From NCBI GenBank assembly GCA_903939515.1, contig CAJAHH010000008.1:1-64000 (forward strand): 64,000 nucleotides of DNA. The letters run 5' to 3'. The notes under the pieces were generated by a model. The model had not been told where the DNA came from. It did not search any database and worked only from the letters and a program-made list of their open reading frames with translations. The translations under genes and the position numbers were made by a program. Source of the DNA: an uncultured Verrucomicrobiota bacterium. GTDB lineage: Bacteria > Verrucomicrobiota > Verrucomicrobiia > Limisphaerales > UBA9464. Below, piece after piece: positions 47,750 to 56,287 of the stretch (its first letter is position 1; each line of letters opens with the position of its first letter).

Positions 47750-48172
47750 TTAGCGCTTGCCGATCGCCATAGCCTGCTGGGCTAGTTGTCGAGCGTTCTT
47801 CACCACGGCGATGTTGGCCTCGAACGCCCGCGATGAGGCGATGAGGTCCACCATCTCCTCGTGAACGTTGACGTTTGGATACCGAACATAACCTCGGGCA
47901 TCGGCATCGGGATGATCCGGTTTAAAGACCTCGCGAAAGGGTCGATTGTCGGACTCAACACGGCTCACCCGTATGGTGGAACCACTGTTAGCATTGGTCC
48001 CGGCATTGTTGACCAGAGTCTCGAAGACCACCTGCTTGCGCTTGTAAGGCTGCCCATCGACGGATCGGGTGACATTGGCATTGGCCAGATTCTGGGAGAC
48101 GATCTCAATCCGGGTCCGTTCGGCATCGAGCGCAGAGCGGGTGCTTTGAATACTGGGGATGAGTTCGATCAT
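47750..48172 (-). CDS. flgC: Flagellar proximal rod protein FlgC
   Basis: FlgC forms part of the rod. The 140-residue protein has the N-terminal rod signature (LDAERTRIEIVSQNLANANV, residues about 16-35), the family block KPDHPDADARGYVRYPNVNV and the C-terminal motif EEMVDLIASSRAFEANIAVV. A gap of 20 bases separates it from flgB. Confidence 0.97.
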   Translation of the reverse strand: MIELIPSIQSTRSALDAERTRIEIVSQNLANANVTRSVDGQPYKRKQVVFETLVNNAGTNANSGSTIRVSRVESDNRPFREVFKPDHPDADARGYVRYPNVNVHEEMVDLIASSRAFEANIAVVKNARQLAQQAMAIGKR

Positions 48173-48192
48173 AGGAGGGGGCTTCCGAAGGT

Positions 48193-48576
48193 TTAGCTAC
48201 GGCCCGTGATGGCCATCCTCAGCTTGAGCATGGAACCGGTGATGAGTTGAGCTTCTAGGGTGTGGGCCAAGCTGTTCTCATTCATGGCCAACATTTCCTG
48301 CTCCAAATTGACGGAATTGCCGTCGCGATTGGAGGCAACGGCCATTGGATCGACCGAAAGGGTCGGGACCGGGATATTGGCGATCTGCCCCGGATCATTG
48401 GCCTTCACCGCATTGGACAACTGCGCCTGAAACGACGGCGCCACATCGAGCCGCTTGTAGTTCGGCGTCTCAACATTGGCCAAATTGCCGGCGATGGCCT
48501 GATGGCGCAGCACCGTGGCATCCAAGAGCTTCTTGGTGACCACATAGTTGGACTGGTTGAACAGCGATTGAATCAT
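48193..48576 (-). CDS. flgB: Flagellar proximal rod protein FlgB
   Basis: FlgB is the first rod protein. The ATG at 48576 has a good ribosome site (GGAGG, seven bases upstream) and starts MIQSLFNQSNYVVTKKLLDA, so I prefer it to the in-frame ATG ten codons upstream. HQAIAGNLANVETPNYKRLD is the rod signature, and MLAMNENSLAHTLEAQLITG the C-terminal helix. It is the first gene of the flagellar cluster. Its promoter should lie between 48577 and 48756. Confidence 0.95.
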   Translation of the reverse strand: MIQSLFNQSNYVVTKKLLDATVLRHQAIAGNLANVETPNYKRLDVAPSFQAQLSNAVKANDPGQIANIPVPTLSVDPMAVASNRDGNSVNLEQEMLAMNENSLAHTLEAQLITGSMLKLRMAITGRS

Positions 48577-48756
48577 GGACTTGCCTCCGTACTCACCGTG
48601 AAGCAACGACCATGCCGACCAGAAAAACCCCCGTTTTGTTGGGTTTTATAAGAAGGATCTCCCGCAAGTGACGGGACCGGGGCGGAAGCGAAGTCCACCC
48701 ATTCCTCTGCCTGGGCAAAACTTTCCGCCCGGCAACTTTAGAGCCACTCCACCGGC

Positions 48757-49737
48757 TCAGCGGTTGAAAAGGGCCACCAGAAGGGCCCCCAGGAGCCACA
48801 AGACGGCTACCGCGCCTGCCTTCCCCAGACTCGTTCGGGCTAGGCGGTGACTCAGGTGGTGAGTGTCACCCACCCAGAAGGGCTGCCCTCTCCAGGTACG
48901 CGAGAGGACCACGAAGGCCATATCGATGAGGGGTACGGCCGCCACCGCAAACGCGGCCTTGCAGGACTGTTGGAGCCCGCCGTTGGAAATCGTAAAGGGC
49001 CTCACGAACAGCAGCGCCAAGACAGCGATCCAATAGCCAACCCATTGGCTCCCAGCATCCCCCAGAAAGACCGAGGCGCGGGGATAGTTGTAGGGCAAAT
49101 AGCCCGCCAGGCTTCCGGCGAAGAGAGCCGCCCCGCAGGCCAACTCGAATTGACCCTGAAACAGCAGCGATGCAGCCGACACGGCGGAGGCCCCGATCAA
49201 ACCTAGACCCGCACACAGGCCATTCATGTTATCGCTCAAATTGAAGGCATTGGTGACTGCCAGGATCCAGAATACCGTGAGTGGCTGCCTGAGAATGGCC
49301 ATCCCGTCCGGGACAGGCACCTGGACCCCATATATTGCGACCAAAACGGCGATCAGTCCCTGCACAAGAAACTTAATACCGGCCCCGAGATCCCGACGGT
49401 CATCCCACGCTCCCAAAGCCAGCATGCCCACGGCTCCGGCGAGCAGCACTCCGAAGCGGCGTCCCCCCTCCGCTCCGACCCAGAGGGATCCGACCTCCAC
49501 GCGGCCCAGCACTCCTGACGATGCCAGGATCCAAATTAGTAGTCCGCCCAAGAGCCCTCCGGCCGATACGGCAAACCCGCCCGCCAGCGGAATAGGTTGA
49601 GTATGAATCTTCCGGTGACCCGGATCATCGACATGACCCCATCGACGGCAAAGCGCCTGCCACAGCGGCAACGAGACAGCCGAGATGGTGAAAGTCACCC
49701 CGAATGCACCGAGCACGGCCAACACCTCGGATTTCAT
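48757..49737 (-). CDS. Undecaprenyl-phosphate sugar-1-phosphate transferase (WecA/TagO/MraY family)
   Basis: These integral membrane enzymes transfer a sugar phosphate to undecaprenyl phosphate to start polymer synthesis. The frame extends upstream to 49953 but the ATG at 49737 (MKSEVLAVLGAFGVTFTISA) begins the first membrane segment and matches family length (about 326 residues). Conserved sites are HVDDPGHRKIHTQPIPLAGG, GAWDDRRDLGAG with the Asp pair, and VTNAFNLSDNMNGLCAGLGL with the Asn/Asp cluster. GDAGSQWVGYW gives the later Asp. The stop codon of the glycosyltransferase gene overlaps its start by four bases. The sugar substrate is not known. Confidence 0.93.
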   Translation of the reverse strand: MKSEVLAVLGAFGVTFTISAVSLPLWQALCRRWGHVDDPGHRKIHTQPIPLAGGFAVSAGGLLGGLLIWILASSGVLGRVEVGSLWVGAEGGRRFGVLLAGAVGMLALGAWDDRRDLGAGIKFLVQGLIAVLVAIYGVQVPVPDGMAILRQPLTVFWILAVTNAFNLSDNMNGLCAGLGLIGASAVSAASLLFQGQFELACGAALFAGSLAGYLPYNYPRASVFLGDAGSQWVGYWIAVLALLFVRPFTISNGGLQQSCKAAFAVAAVPLIDMAFVVLSRTWRGQPFWVGDTHHLSHRLARTSLGKAGAVAVLWLLGALLVALFNR

Positions 49738-50909
49738 CGAAACGAGCCTCCCGAGCCATGGAGCAGGCGGCGGTACAAGGCATCCAAGGATTGGACGAGT
49801 GCCTCCTCCGAGAAACGCTCCCGCACCCAAGACCGCCCGGTGACTCCCAGCCTCCGGGCCAACTCCGGATCCCCCGCCAACCGGGCGACTCGATCCACCA
49901 GACCGGGCAGATCTCCCGGTTGAAGCAAGAACCCTGTCTCCAAATCCCGGCACACTTCGGCGGCACCGTCACAATCGAAAGCAATCACCGGTTTCCCGGC
50001 AGCCAGGGCTTGAGGCAGCACCCGAGCCAAGCCTTCTCGGCGCGACAAGTGCACCAGAACATCCATCAAGCCCAGATATCGGGAGACCTCCGACGGCGGC
50101 ACCAGACCCGCAAAAACAAACCGTCCGGCCAAGCCGGGCATTGTGGCGGCCATGGTCTCAAAGCGCGCACGCCAGGGACCATCACCCAGCAACAGGAATC
50201 GCACATTAGGGACTCGTCGCACCATCTCAACGGCGGCGGCAAACAACTCATCGTGCCCTTTGAGTTGGAAGAGGCGAGCCACCTTGCCCACGACAAACTC
50301 ACCGGGGCGGATCCCCAGTCGCTGGGCCAGTTCTAGATCTCGCTGAAACCCAAGGAACGGAGCTAAATCAAAACCACTGAAAATCCGGGTGTACTGAGCT
50401 GAATCACCGATGCCGGCGTCGAGGTATTGTCGGGCCATTGCCTCAGCGACCACCACAAAATGATCGGTCTGCCGCCCGGCGGCCCGTTCTGCGCCCCGGA
50501 ACATCGCATTGGCGGCTGCCCCCTGAAATGGACCAAAACTCGGCCCATGGATGGTGTGGATCACTTGGGGAACCCCAGCATGGCGCGCTGCGAAACGTCC
50601 AACGATGCCCGCCTTGCCGCTGTGGGTGTGGACGATGTGTGGACGGGTGCGACGGAAATGACTACGCAACCGCAGGTAAGCCAGAGCATCCATCAGCGGG
50701 TGGACCGGTCGAATGAGACTCGACTCCAAACGCAGGAGTCCAGGCACAGCCCGGGCGATGGGTTCGAGAGACCCTTCCGGCCCACTGGTGAGGCCCGAGA
50801 TGAGTTCTACTTCCCAATCAGAAATTCGCCCCAAGCCAAGAACCGAGCTGAGCGTGTTCTCCTGGGCCCCGCCGACAATCAACCGAGTGATGACATGACT
50901 CACACGCAT
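49734..50909 (-). CDS. Glycosyltransferase family 4 (GT-B fold)
   Basis: The 391-residue protein has the GT-B layout. The N-terminal domain carries RVSHVITRLIVGGAQENTLS, which is the donor-facing Gly-rich loop, and HIVHTHSGKAGIVGRFAARH. The C-terminal domain has RFLLLGDGPWRARFE and SRREGLARVLPQALAAGKPV, the E-x7-E motif that binds the sugar nucleotide. It most likely adds sugars to a lipid-linked glycan. It overlaps the phosphosugar transferase start by four bases. Confidence 0.94.
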   Translation of the reverse strand: MRVSHVITRLIVGGAQENTLSSVLGLGRISDWEVELISGLTSGPEGSLEPIARAVPGLLRLESSLIRPVHPLMDALAYLRLRSHFRRTRPHIVHTHSGKAGIVGRFAARHAGVPQVIHTIHGPSFGPFQGAAANAMFRGAERAAGRQTDHFVVVAEAMARQYLDAGIGDSAQYTRIFSGFDLAPFLGFQRDLELAQRLGIRPGEFVVGKVARLFQLKGHDELFAAAVEMVRRVPNVRFLLLGDGPWRARFETMAATMPGLAGRFVFAGLVPPSEVSRYLGLMDVLVHLSRREGLARVLPQALAAGKPVIAFDCDGAAEVCRDLETGFLLQPGDLPGLVDRVARLAGDPELARRLGVTGRSWVRERFSEEALVQSLDALYRRLLHGSGGSFR

Positions 50910-50962
50910 GGGCTCAACAGGTCGATGGCCAGCGTTCCCAATGGTGCCGGTGGCCCTTGGGA

Positions 50963-53770
50963 TTAGCGCGAGGACTTCAGGGCGGCCAGTCGGCTGATAA
51001 CATTGGTCAATTCAGCCGTGCCCTTCGGAGCTAACTCGAGATAGCGCTCCAATTGCTTCTGCTCCTCCGACGACTGGTTCAATTGGTGAGCTATCTCGGC
51101 CAAACCAAAGCGAACCTGAAAGGTCTCGCGTCCGCCCTTGATCAAGCGCTCGTAATCGGCACGCGACTCGGGCAGTTGTTTGAGCATCAGTCGAGCGATA
51201 GCCCGATTGACCCGGGCCACCGAATTGTCGGGTTCCTGGTCGAGAACCTTGGTCAGGGCCTCGGATGCAGGCCCGTACCGACCCAGTTGCATCAGAATGA
51301 GCCCACGACGGGATGCAGGTGCTGGATCCAACTTCGCAACCTTTTCCCAAGACTCCGTCATGGCCAAAGACTCGTTGGTCTTGCCCAAAAGCAAGTAAAG
51401 GTAGGAGAGGTAATCGTAGAGATCCGGGTTGTTGGGATTGAGGCGCCGAGCCTCCTGCAAGAATACCTCGGCCTCCTGCAATCGGTTCAAGGCGATGAGC
51501 ACACGGCCCTCGGATTCAGCGAGACCGGATTTTTCCACCGGAGTCCAGTTGGCACGGGAGGGATCGGCTTTCAACCCATTCAATGTGTTCGTCGCCGAAG
51601 CCAAATCTCCAACGGCCAGAGCCGCCGCGATGAAGCCAAACTGGTTAAAGTGATTGGTAGGTGACAACTGGGTGGCCCGAGCAAAGCCGACCGCGGCCCG
51701 ACGCACCATGTCGTCCTTCTGAGCGAGGAGCGCCGATCCAAAGATGCGGAGGAATTCCGGTTCATCCACCGGGCCATGCATGTCGAGCAATCCAGGTTTT
51801 CCGTCCCAGAGTTTGACGAGGTCCGGCGAGAGGGGTTTGCCAGCAACCAAAGCACGGTTTACCTCCAGATTAACCCGCGCCGCGGCGTTGTCGGCGTTCA
51901 AGCGAAGCGCCTCGGTGAAAAGAGTTCCGGCCTCCTTCAGACGACCGCCCTCCTGAAGGAATACCCCTGAAGCATTGGCGGAGCGGGACCACATCGCGGC
52001 CACGATTACCGCGTTAGACGAGCCTCGAGCGGCATCCCGAACCACCGTATCCAACGAAGGCTGCACCTCACCCCAAAACCGGCGCACCTGATCCAACTCC
52101 GCCTCATTGGCTGCGCTCGGCAGCAATGCTTTCCGAGGCAGAGCGCCGTGCAACGATCCAACCGGCCGAAAGTCAAACGGCTCGGCAAAGAAGCTAAAGA
52201 CGGTCGACGCAAAGAAGGTCTGATTGCTTTGAGCGCCCCGGGTAGCCAGCGTCAGCCAAAGTCCTGCGATGTTGTCTTTGGCTGTGGCGATTTCACGCAA
52301 TGCCGGCCAACGCTCCGCATACCGACTCGCCAAAAACTGTCGGTACACCCGCACTGGGGCCAGACGGGTATTGACCAACAAATGCCCACCGTTACTGGCC
52401 AGCGTCTCATTCCCGGCCGACAGGGCCATGAACAAGGTGGAGTCATCGACAAACACCAACCCCGGAGCCCGGTGGAGCGGAGCGAGCATGGTGCGCGAGT
52501 AATCCCGAAGACTGGAACCATTGTCGGCCAAGATGATCTTCCAGTTTTTGGCAACCAAGGCCACAGGAACCAGAAGCGTCAGCGACACCACCAAGAGGCC
52601 GGCCAAACGCGACAAGCCCGAGGACAAAGGCGTGATCGAATAGGCGTGTCGAGAATCCGCTCGCCCGGTCCAGATCAGAAGATAATACCCCGCAAAATAG
52701 CCCACCACGAGGGAAGCACAGAAGGAGAAGGTCAGCAGAGGAACCCCATAGCCCAACTGACGGGGGCTGAACTTCAAATCAAACGCGACAGCGATGCAAA
52801 GACCGAACCAAGCGAGAACCAACACCTGCCAGGCGACCATCGCGGCCAAGGTGTCCAAACCGGCACCCATCCGGGAAGGCCAGCGGATGCCGACTCCCAC
52901 CAGCGGCGCGATCATCAACAGAAACAGAAACAGAAAGCGGCCCCGCGGAAACATCAGCAGGTGGCTCGCCTTGAGCTCCAGGCCCGTCCGAAAAAGGCTC
53001 CAGAAGCTTTCGTCAAATCGTCCGGTCATGCGCGCCGACAGCGGAATCCAGATCAGCAAGGAAAGACCCACCAACCCTGCCAGGAACATCCGAGACAGAA
53101 AACCCAAGTGGAAAAACTCCCATCCACGAATCCAAACGATCGCCACCAAGAACATCGGTGCAAACCCGATGAATGCATGGCTGTTGGCGATGCCGACGCC
53201 CATGAGGGCGGCGACAATCCAGAGGCGGGATTCCTTTCGATCGAGTCGATATTCCAGCAGGTTTCGTATCGCTGCTGCGAAGATCAAAAGATCTATCATC
53301 TCCCCGGTGAAGGCCGTGGCATGCTGCCAGAACGTCAACTGGAAGGCCAAGAGACCCACCGCCAGAACCGGCGGCACCCAGGCCAAGGGAATGGTCAGCA
53401 ACGCAATATCCGAGAACTCACGGATGCGCTCCTCGTGGCGCCGATCATGGGGAAGTAACGCCACGCAGCGGGCCAGCAAATAGACCACTGCTGCAGCCAT
53501 GGCTGCCGTGAGGATATTGGCCTGAGCGGGAAACCCGGTGCCCGTCAGCGAGGACACCACGAATCCAAAGATCTGGTTGAGAGGTTGGGAGAACGCGTTG
53601 TCAAAGCCCCAACCCGCCGCCTCGTAAACGGGCCGCAGGCTGTTAACTCCGATCCAGGCATTGCGTGTGAGCAGGAAAACGACAAAAGCCGCTACCGCCA
53701 AGATCCATGGCAATCTCCGGGTGACGAAGAGTTTCGAGGAAACGGGGGCGTCATCCATAGGGTGTGACAT
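50963..53770 (-). CDS. DUF2723-type membrane protein with C-terminal TPR repeats
   Basis: The product of about 935 residues has some 12 membrane segments in its first half. The N-terminal part (RNAWIGVNSLRPVYEAAGWG) and AFTGEMIDLLIFAAAIRNLL recall DUF2723 and protein O-mannosyltransferase-like proteins. The second half is soluble and has TPR units (FTEALRLNADNAAARVNLEV, FLQEARRLNPNNPDLYDYLS and ALTKVLDQEPDNSVARVNRA). The exact start is uncertain: the ATG at 53770 (MSHPMDDAPVSS) is preferred over 53818. It lies upstream of the two glycan genes. A role in glycan polymerisation or protein O-glycosylation is inference. Confidence 0.8.
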   Translation of the reverse strand: MSHPMDDAPVSSKLFVTRRLPWILAVAAFVVFLLTRNAWIGVNSLRPVYEAAGWGFDNAFSQPLNQIFGFVVSSLTGTGFPAQANILTAAMAAAVVYLLARCVALLPHDRRHEERIREFSDIALLTIPLAWVPPVLAVGLLAFQLTFWQHATAFTGEMIDLLIFAAAIRNLLEYRLDRKESRLWIVAALMGVGIANSHAFIGFAPMFLVAIVWIRGWEFFHLGFLSRMFLAGLVGLSLLIWIPLSARMTGRFDESFWSLFRTGLELKASHLLMFPRGRFLFLFLLMIAPLVGVGIRWPSRMGAGLDTLAAMVAWQVLVLAWFGLCIAVAFDLKFSPRQLGYGVPLLTFSFCASLVVGYFAGYYLLIWTGRADSRHAYSITPLSSGLSRLAGLLVVSLTLLVPVALVAKNWKIILADNGSSLRDYSRTMLAPLHRAPGLVFVDDSTLFMALSAGNETLASNGGHLLVNTRLAPVRVYRQFLASRYAERWPALREIATAKDNIAGLWLTLATRGAQSNQTFFASTVFSFFAEPFDFRPVGSLHGALPRKALLPSAANEAELDQVRRFWGEVQPSLDTVVRDAARGSSNAVIVAAMWSRSANASGVFLQEGGRLKEAGTLFTEALRLNADNAAARVNLEVNRALVAGKPLSPDLVKLWDGKPGLLDMHGPVDEPEFLRIFGSALLAQKDDMVRRAAVGFARATQLSPTNHFNQFGFIAAALAVGDLASATNTLNGLKADPSRANWTPVEKSGLAESEGRVLIALNRLQEAEVFLQEARRLNPNNPDLYDYLSYLYLLLGKTNESLAMTESWEKVAKLDPAPASRRGLILMQLGRYGPASEALTKVLDQEPDNSVARVNRAIARLMLKQLPESRADYERLIKGGRETFQVRFGLAEIAHQLNQSSEEQKQLERYLELAPKGTAELTNVISRLAALKSSR

Positions 53771-53930
53771 AGTTTGGAAAAGCCGCAGGAAAGGCAAAGT
53801 CGATTCAAACTGAAACACGTAACATTTCTTCGGCTTCCGTTATAGAGCTGACATCAAAACGCTCACCCCACAAGGCAGCACGCAGCCCTAGGACTCGATC
53901 TCAGCGGCAAATCCGTTGCCCCCAAGAAAC

Positions 53931-53957
53931 AAAAAGGCGCCCGGTACTGGGCGCCTT
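53931..53957 (-). terminator. Intrinsic terminator of the HU gene
   Basis: The stem aaggcgccc (53934-53942) and gggcgcctt (53949-53957) encloses a six-base loop, with a T-run on the minus strand (aaaaa on the plus strand at 53931-53935). It lies about 28 bases after the HU stop. Confidence 0.9.
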
Positions 53958-53984
53958 GAACAGAATGACCGAGAAATCTTTCGA

Positions 53985-54281
53985 TTACTTCGTGCCGAGG
54001 ATCGCGTCCTTGGCGGCCTTGGCCACGCGGAACTTAACGACCTTCTTGGCGGGGATCTTGATCTCAGCGCCGGTGGCCGGATTGCGGCCGACACGGGCCT
54101 TGCGGTTCACCAACACCAGCTTGCCTACGCCGGGGAAGGTGAAGGTGTTCTTGGCGTTCTTGTAGGCGAGCTCAGCGAGTGCCTCAAGAACCGCCAACGC
54201 TTGCTTCTTGCTGATCTCGGCCTTCTCGGCGAGGACGGCGGTGATCTGAGACTTGGTGAGGGCTTTAACAACTTTGGCCAT
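53985..54281 (-). CDS. HU-family DNA-binding protein
   Basis: HU is an abundant nucleoid protein that bends DNA without sequence preference. The 98-residue protein has the family pattern: KSQITAVLAEKAEISKKQAL at the N-terminus, FTFPGVGKLVLVNRKARVGR with the DNA-contacting arm RNPATGAEIKIPA, then KVVKFRVAKAAKDAI. A single HU gene cannot be assigned to hupA, hupB or ihf subtypes by eye, so no symbol is given. The ATG is at 54281. It is divergent from aguB with a 268-base gap that holds both promoters. Confidence 0.96.
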   Translation of the reverse strand: MAKVVKALTKSQITAVLAEKAEISKKQALAVLEALAELAYKNAKNTFTFPGVGKLVLVNRKARVGRNPATGAEIKIPAKKVVKFRVAKAAKDAILGTK

Positions 54282-54549
54282 AAATTTTAAGCTTAAGAGT
54301 TGGGATGTGTGATTGATCCGAAGTGACTTCGGTGCGGATTTAGCAACGCGTCACACGCCGTCGCAAGAGAAAACCCAATGAAAGCATGGTTTTTATCTAT
54401 TTCACCCCTTCCGATGGCCCTGTTAGCGGTTTCCTCACGCGGGGTCCTTGACTTGCACCACTCCCCCAACACCATCGGGATCCTCTTCGGGCGATGCGAA
54501 AGATTGAGCTCATAGCACCCTTGCCCGGGGATTGAACCAAAACGCCACC

Positions 54550-55446
54550 ATGAACCCACGTCCAAAGACCCGATCGGTGACCCTCGGTCTTTTGCAACAT
54601 GCCTGCGGGCCCGATCCCGAGGAGAATCTGAGGTTGTGCCTGGAGGCGGGCGCGCAAGCCGCCAAGAACGGAGCCAACATCCTTTGCACTCAGGAGTTGG
54701 TCCGATCGCAATATTTCTGCCAGTCGGAAGAGCACCGGTATTTCGACCTCGCAGAGCCCATTCCAGGTCCGAGCACGCGGGCTTTCCAACGTCTCGCCCA
54801 GGAGCACGGGGTTGTGGTGATCGCATCGCTCTTCGAAAAGCGCGCCGAAGGCCTCTACCACAATACCGCCGTAATCATCGATGCGGACGGGTCCTTGCTG
54901 GGCATCTACCGGAAGATGCACATCCCGGACGATCCCCTCTTCTACGAAAAATTCTATTTCACTCCAGGGGACACCGGATTCCGAACCTGGGACACCCGCT
55001 TCGGCCGCATCGGCGTGCTCATCTGCTGGGACCAATGGTACCCCGAGGCGGCTCGACTCACGGCGATGAGCGGGGCCGAGATTCTCTTCTATCCCACCGC
55101 CATCGGTTGGCACCCTTCAGAGAAGGCCGAATACGGCGTTCATCAGCACGGTGCCTGGGAGACGATCCAACGCTCCCATGCGATCGCCAACGGCTGCTAC
55201 GTGGCCGCCGTGAACCGAATTGGCTTGGAACGCCCCATCGGCGGCGACGGGCTCGAATTCTGGGGGCAAAGCTTTGTCGCTGGCACCAGCGGCCAATTGC
55301 TAGGCAAGGCTTCGGTGGACCAGCCTGAAAATCTGCTGGTGTCCGTGGACCTGGCGAAGGTGGACGTCACTCGGACGCACTGGCCCTTCCTACGCGACCG
55401 ACGTATCGACGCCTATGGCGACCTCACACGACGCTACCGGGACTAA
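54550..55446 (+). CDS. aguB: N-carbamoylputrescine amidohydrolase
   Basis: AguB hydrolyses N-carbamoylputrescine to putrescine in the agmatine route to polyamines. The 298-residue nitrilase-superfamily protein has the catalytic Glu (ANILCTQELVRSQYF), Lys (LLGIYRKMHIPDD) and Cys (IGVLICWDQWYPEAARLTAM). The text GDDPLFYEKFYFTPGD-like segment IPDDPLFYEKFYFTPGDTGF, and IGWHPSEKAEYGVHQHGAWE, are typical of carbamoylputrescine amidases. I start at the ATG at 54550 (MNPRPKTRSVTLG) rather than an upstream TTG. Its 3' end overlaps the next gene by 32 bases. aguA and speA are not in the window. Confidence 0.93.
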   Translation: MNPRPKTRSVTLGLLQHACGPDPEENLRLCLEAGAQAAKNGANILCTQELVRSQYFCQSEEHRYFDLAEPIPGPSTRAFQRLAQEHGVVVIASLFEKRAEGLYHNTAVIIDADGSLLGIYRKMHIPDDPLFYEKFYFTPGDTGFRTWDTRFGRIGVLICWDQWYPEAARLTAMSGAEILFYPTAIGWHPSEKAEYGVHQHGAWETIQRSHAIANGCYVAAVNRIGLERPIGGDGLEFWGQSFVAGTSGQLLGKASVDQPENLLVSVDLAKVDVTRTHWPFLRDRRIDAYGDLTRRYRD

Positions 55447-56287
55447 ATCAGTGCCCCAGGGGGCGCTGAGCGGACTCTCTTTGGTGATTATCGGAGGGAC
55501 TCGAGGCCTCGGTTGGTCTGCAACTCAGGCATGCCTCCGCGAGGGCGCCCGATTGGTTGTGGTGGGGCTCGACCCCATCCCGGAGGTCCCACAGATCAAG
55601 GATGTACACGATCGGCTGGAAGTGATTTTAGCCGACGCCCGGGACGCCGGGGTGGCTGATCATGCCATCGAACGGTGTGCACAACGGTACGGCCAGTTTC
55701 ACGCCCTGTACCACGTCGCTGGAGGCAGTGGACGAGCCTGGGGAGACGGACCCTTACACACCATTCCTTTGGAAGGTTGGCAGCAAACCTTGGAACTAAA
55801 CCTAACGACAGCCTTCCTCTCCAACGGCGCTGCGATCCGCTGGTTCCTTCGCGAAAATCAACCGGGGTGTATCCTGAACTGCGGATCCGTGTTGGCGAGT
55901 TCCCCTTCCCCCAACTTGTTTGGCACCGCAGCTTACGCGACTGCCAAGTCTGCTCTGGTGGGCCTGACTCAGGCCACGGCGGCCGCCTATGCCCCGCACA
56001 ATATCCGTGTGAACCTTCTGGCTCCGGGACTCACCGCAACCCCTATGTCCCTGCGGGCCCAATCCAACCCCGTCATCCAAGAGTTCATCACCCGCAAGCA
56101 ACCTCTGGACGGCGGTCGCATGGGGCGTCCGAATGACCTCGATGCGGCGGTGATTTGGCTCCTTTCCGAGGGAAGTCGATTCGTCACGGGTCAGGTCATT
56201 GCCGTGGACGGCGGGTGGTCGGTTTCTGACGCATCCCCACCGCAAGGACTCTCACCCCAATCCGGTTCAGCACCCCTGGTTCCATGA
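55415..56287 (+). CDS. Short-chain dehydrogenase/reductase
   Basis: The 290-residue protein is a classical SDR. The cofactor loop is GLSLVIIGGTRGLGWSATQA (TGxxxGxG-like), HVAGGSGRAWGDGPLHTIPL follows the NAG position, the catalytic Ser is in NCGSVLASSPSPN, and Tyr and Lys are in FGTAAYATAKSALVGL. VNLLAPGLTATPM and the C-terminal SRFVTGQVIAVDGGWS are also typical. The substrate is unknown. It starts inside the end of aguB (ATG at 55415) and its stop overlaps the ROK start by four bases, so the three genes form one operon. Confidence 0.94.
   Translation: MATSHDATGTKSVPQGALSGLSLVIIGGTRGLGWSATQACLREGARLVVVGLDPIPEVPQIKDVHDRLEVILADARDAGVADHAIERCAQRYGQFHALYHVAGGSGRAWGDGPLHTIPLEGWQQTLELNLTTAFLSNGAAIRWFLRENQPGCILNCGSVLASSPSPNLFGTAAYATAKSALVGLTQATAAAYAPHNIRVNLLAPGLTATPMSLRAQSNPVIQEFITRKQPLDGGRMGRPNDLDAAVIWLLSEGSRFVTGQVIAVDGGWSVSDASPPQGLSPQSGSAPLVP

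Noticed and set aside
49738-49953. Upstream extension of the phosphosugar transferase frame
   Set aside because: The region is Gly/Arg-rich antisense-like text within the glycosyltransferase gene; the family start is the ATG at 49737.
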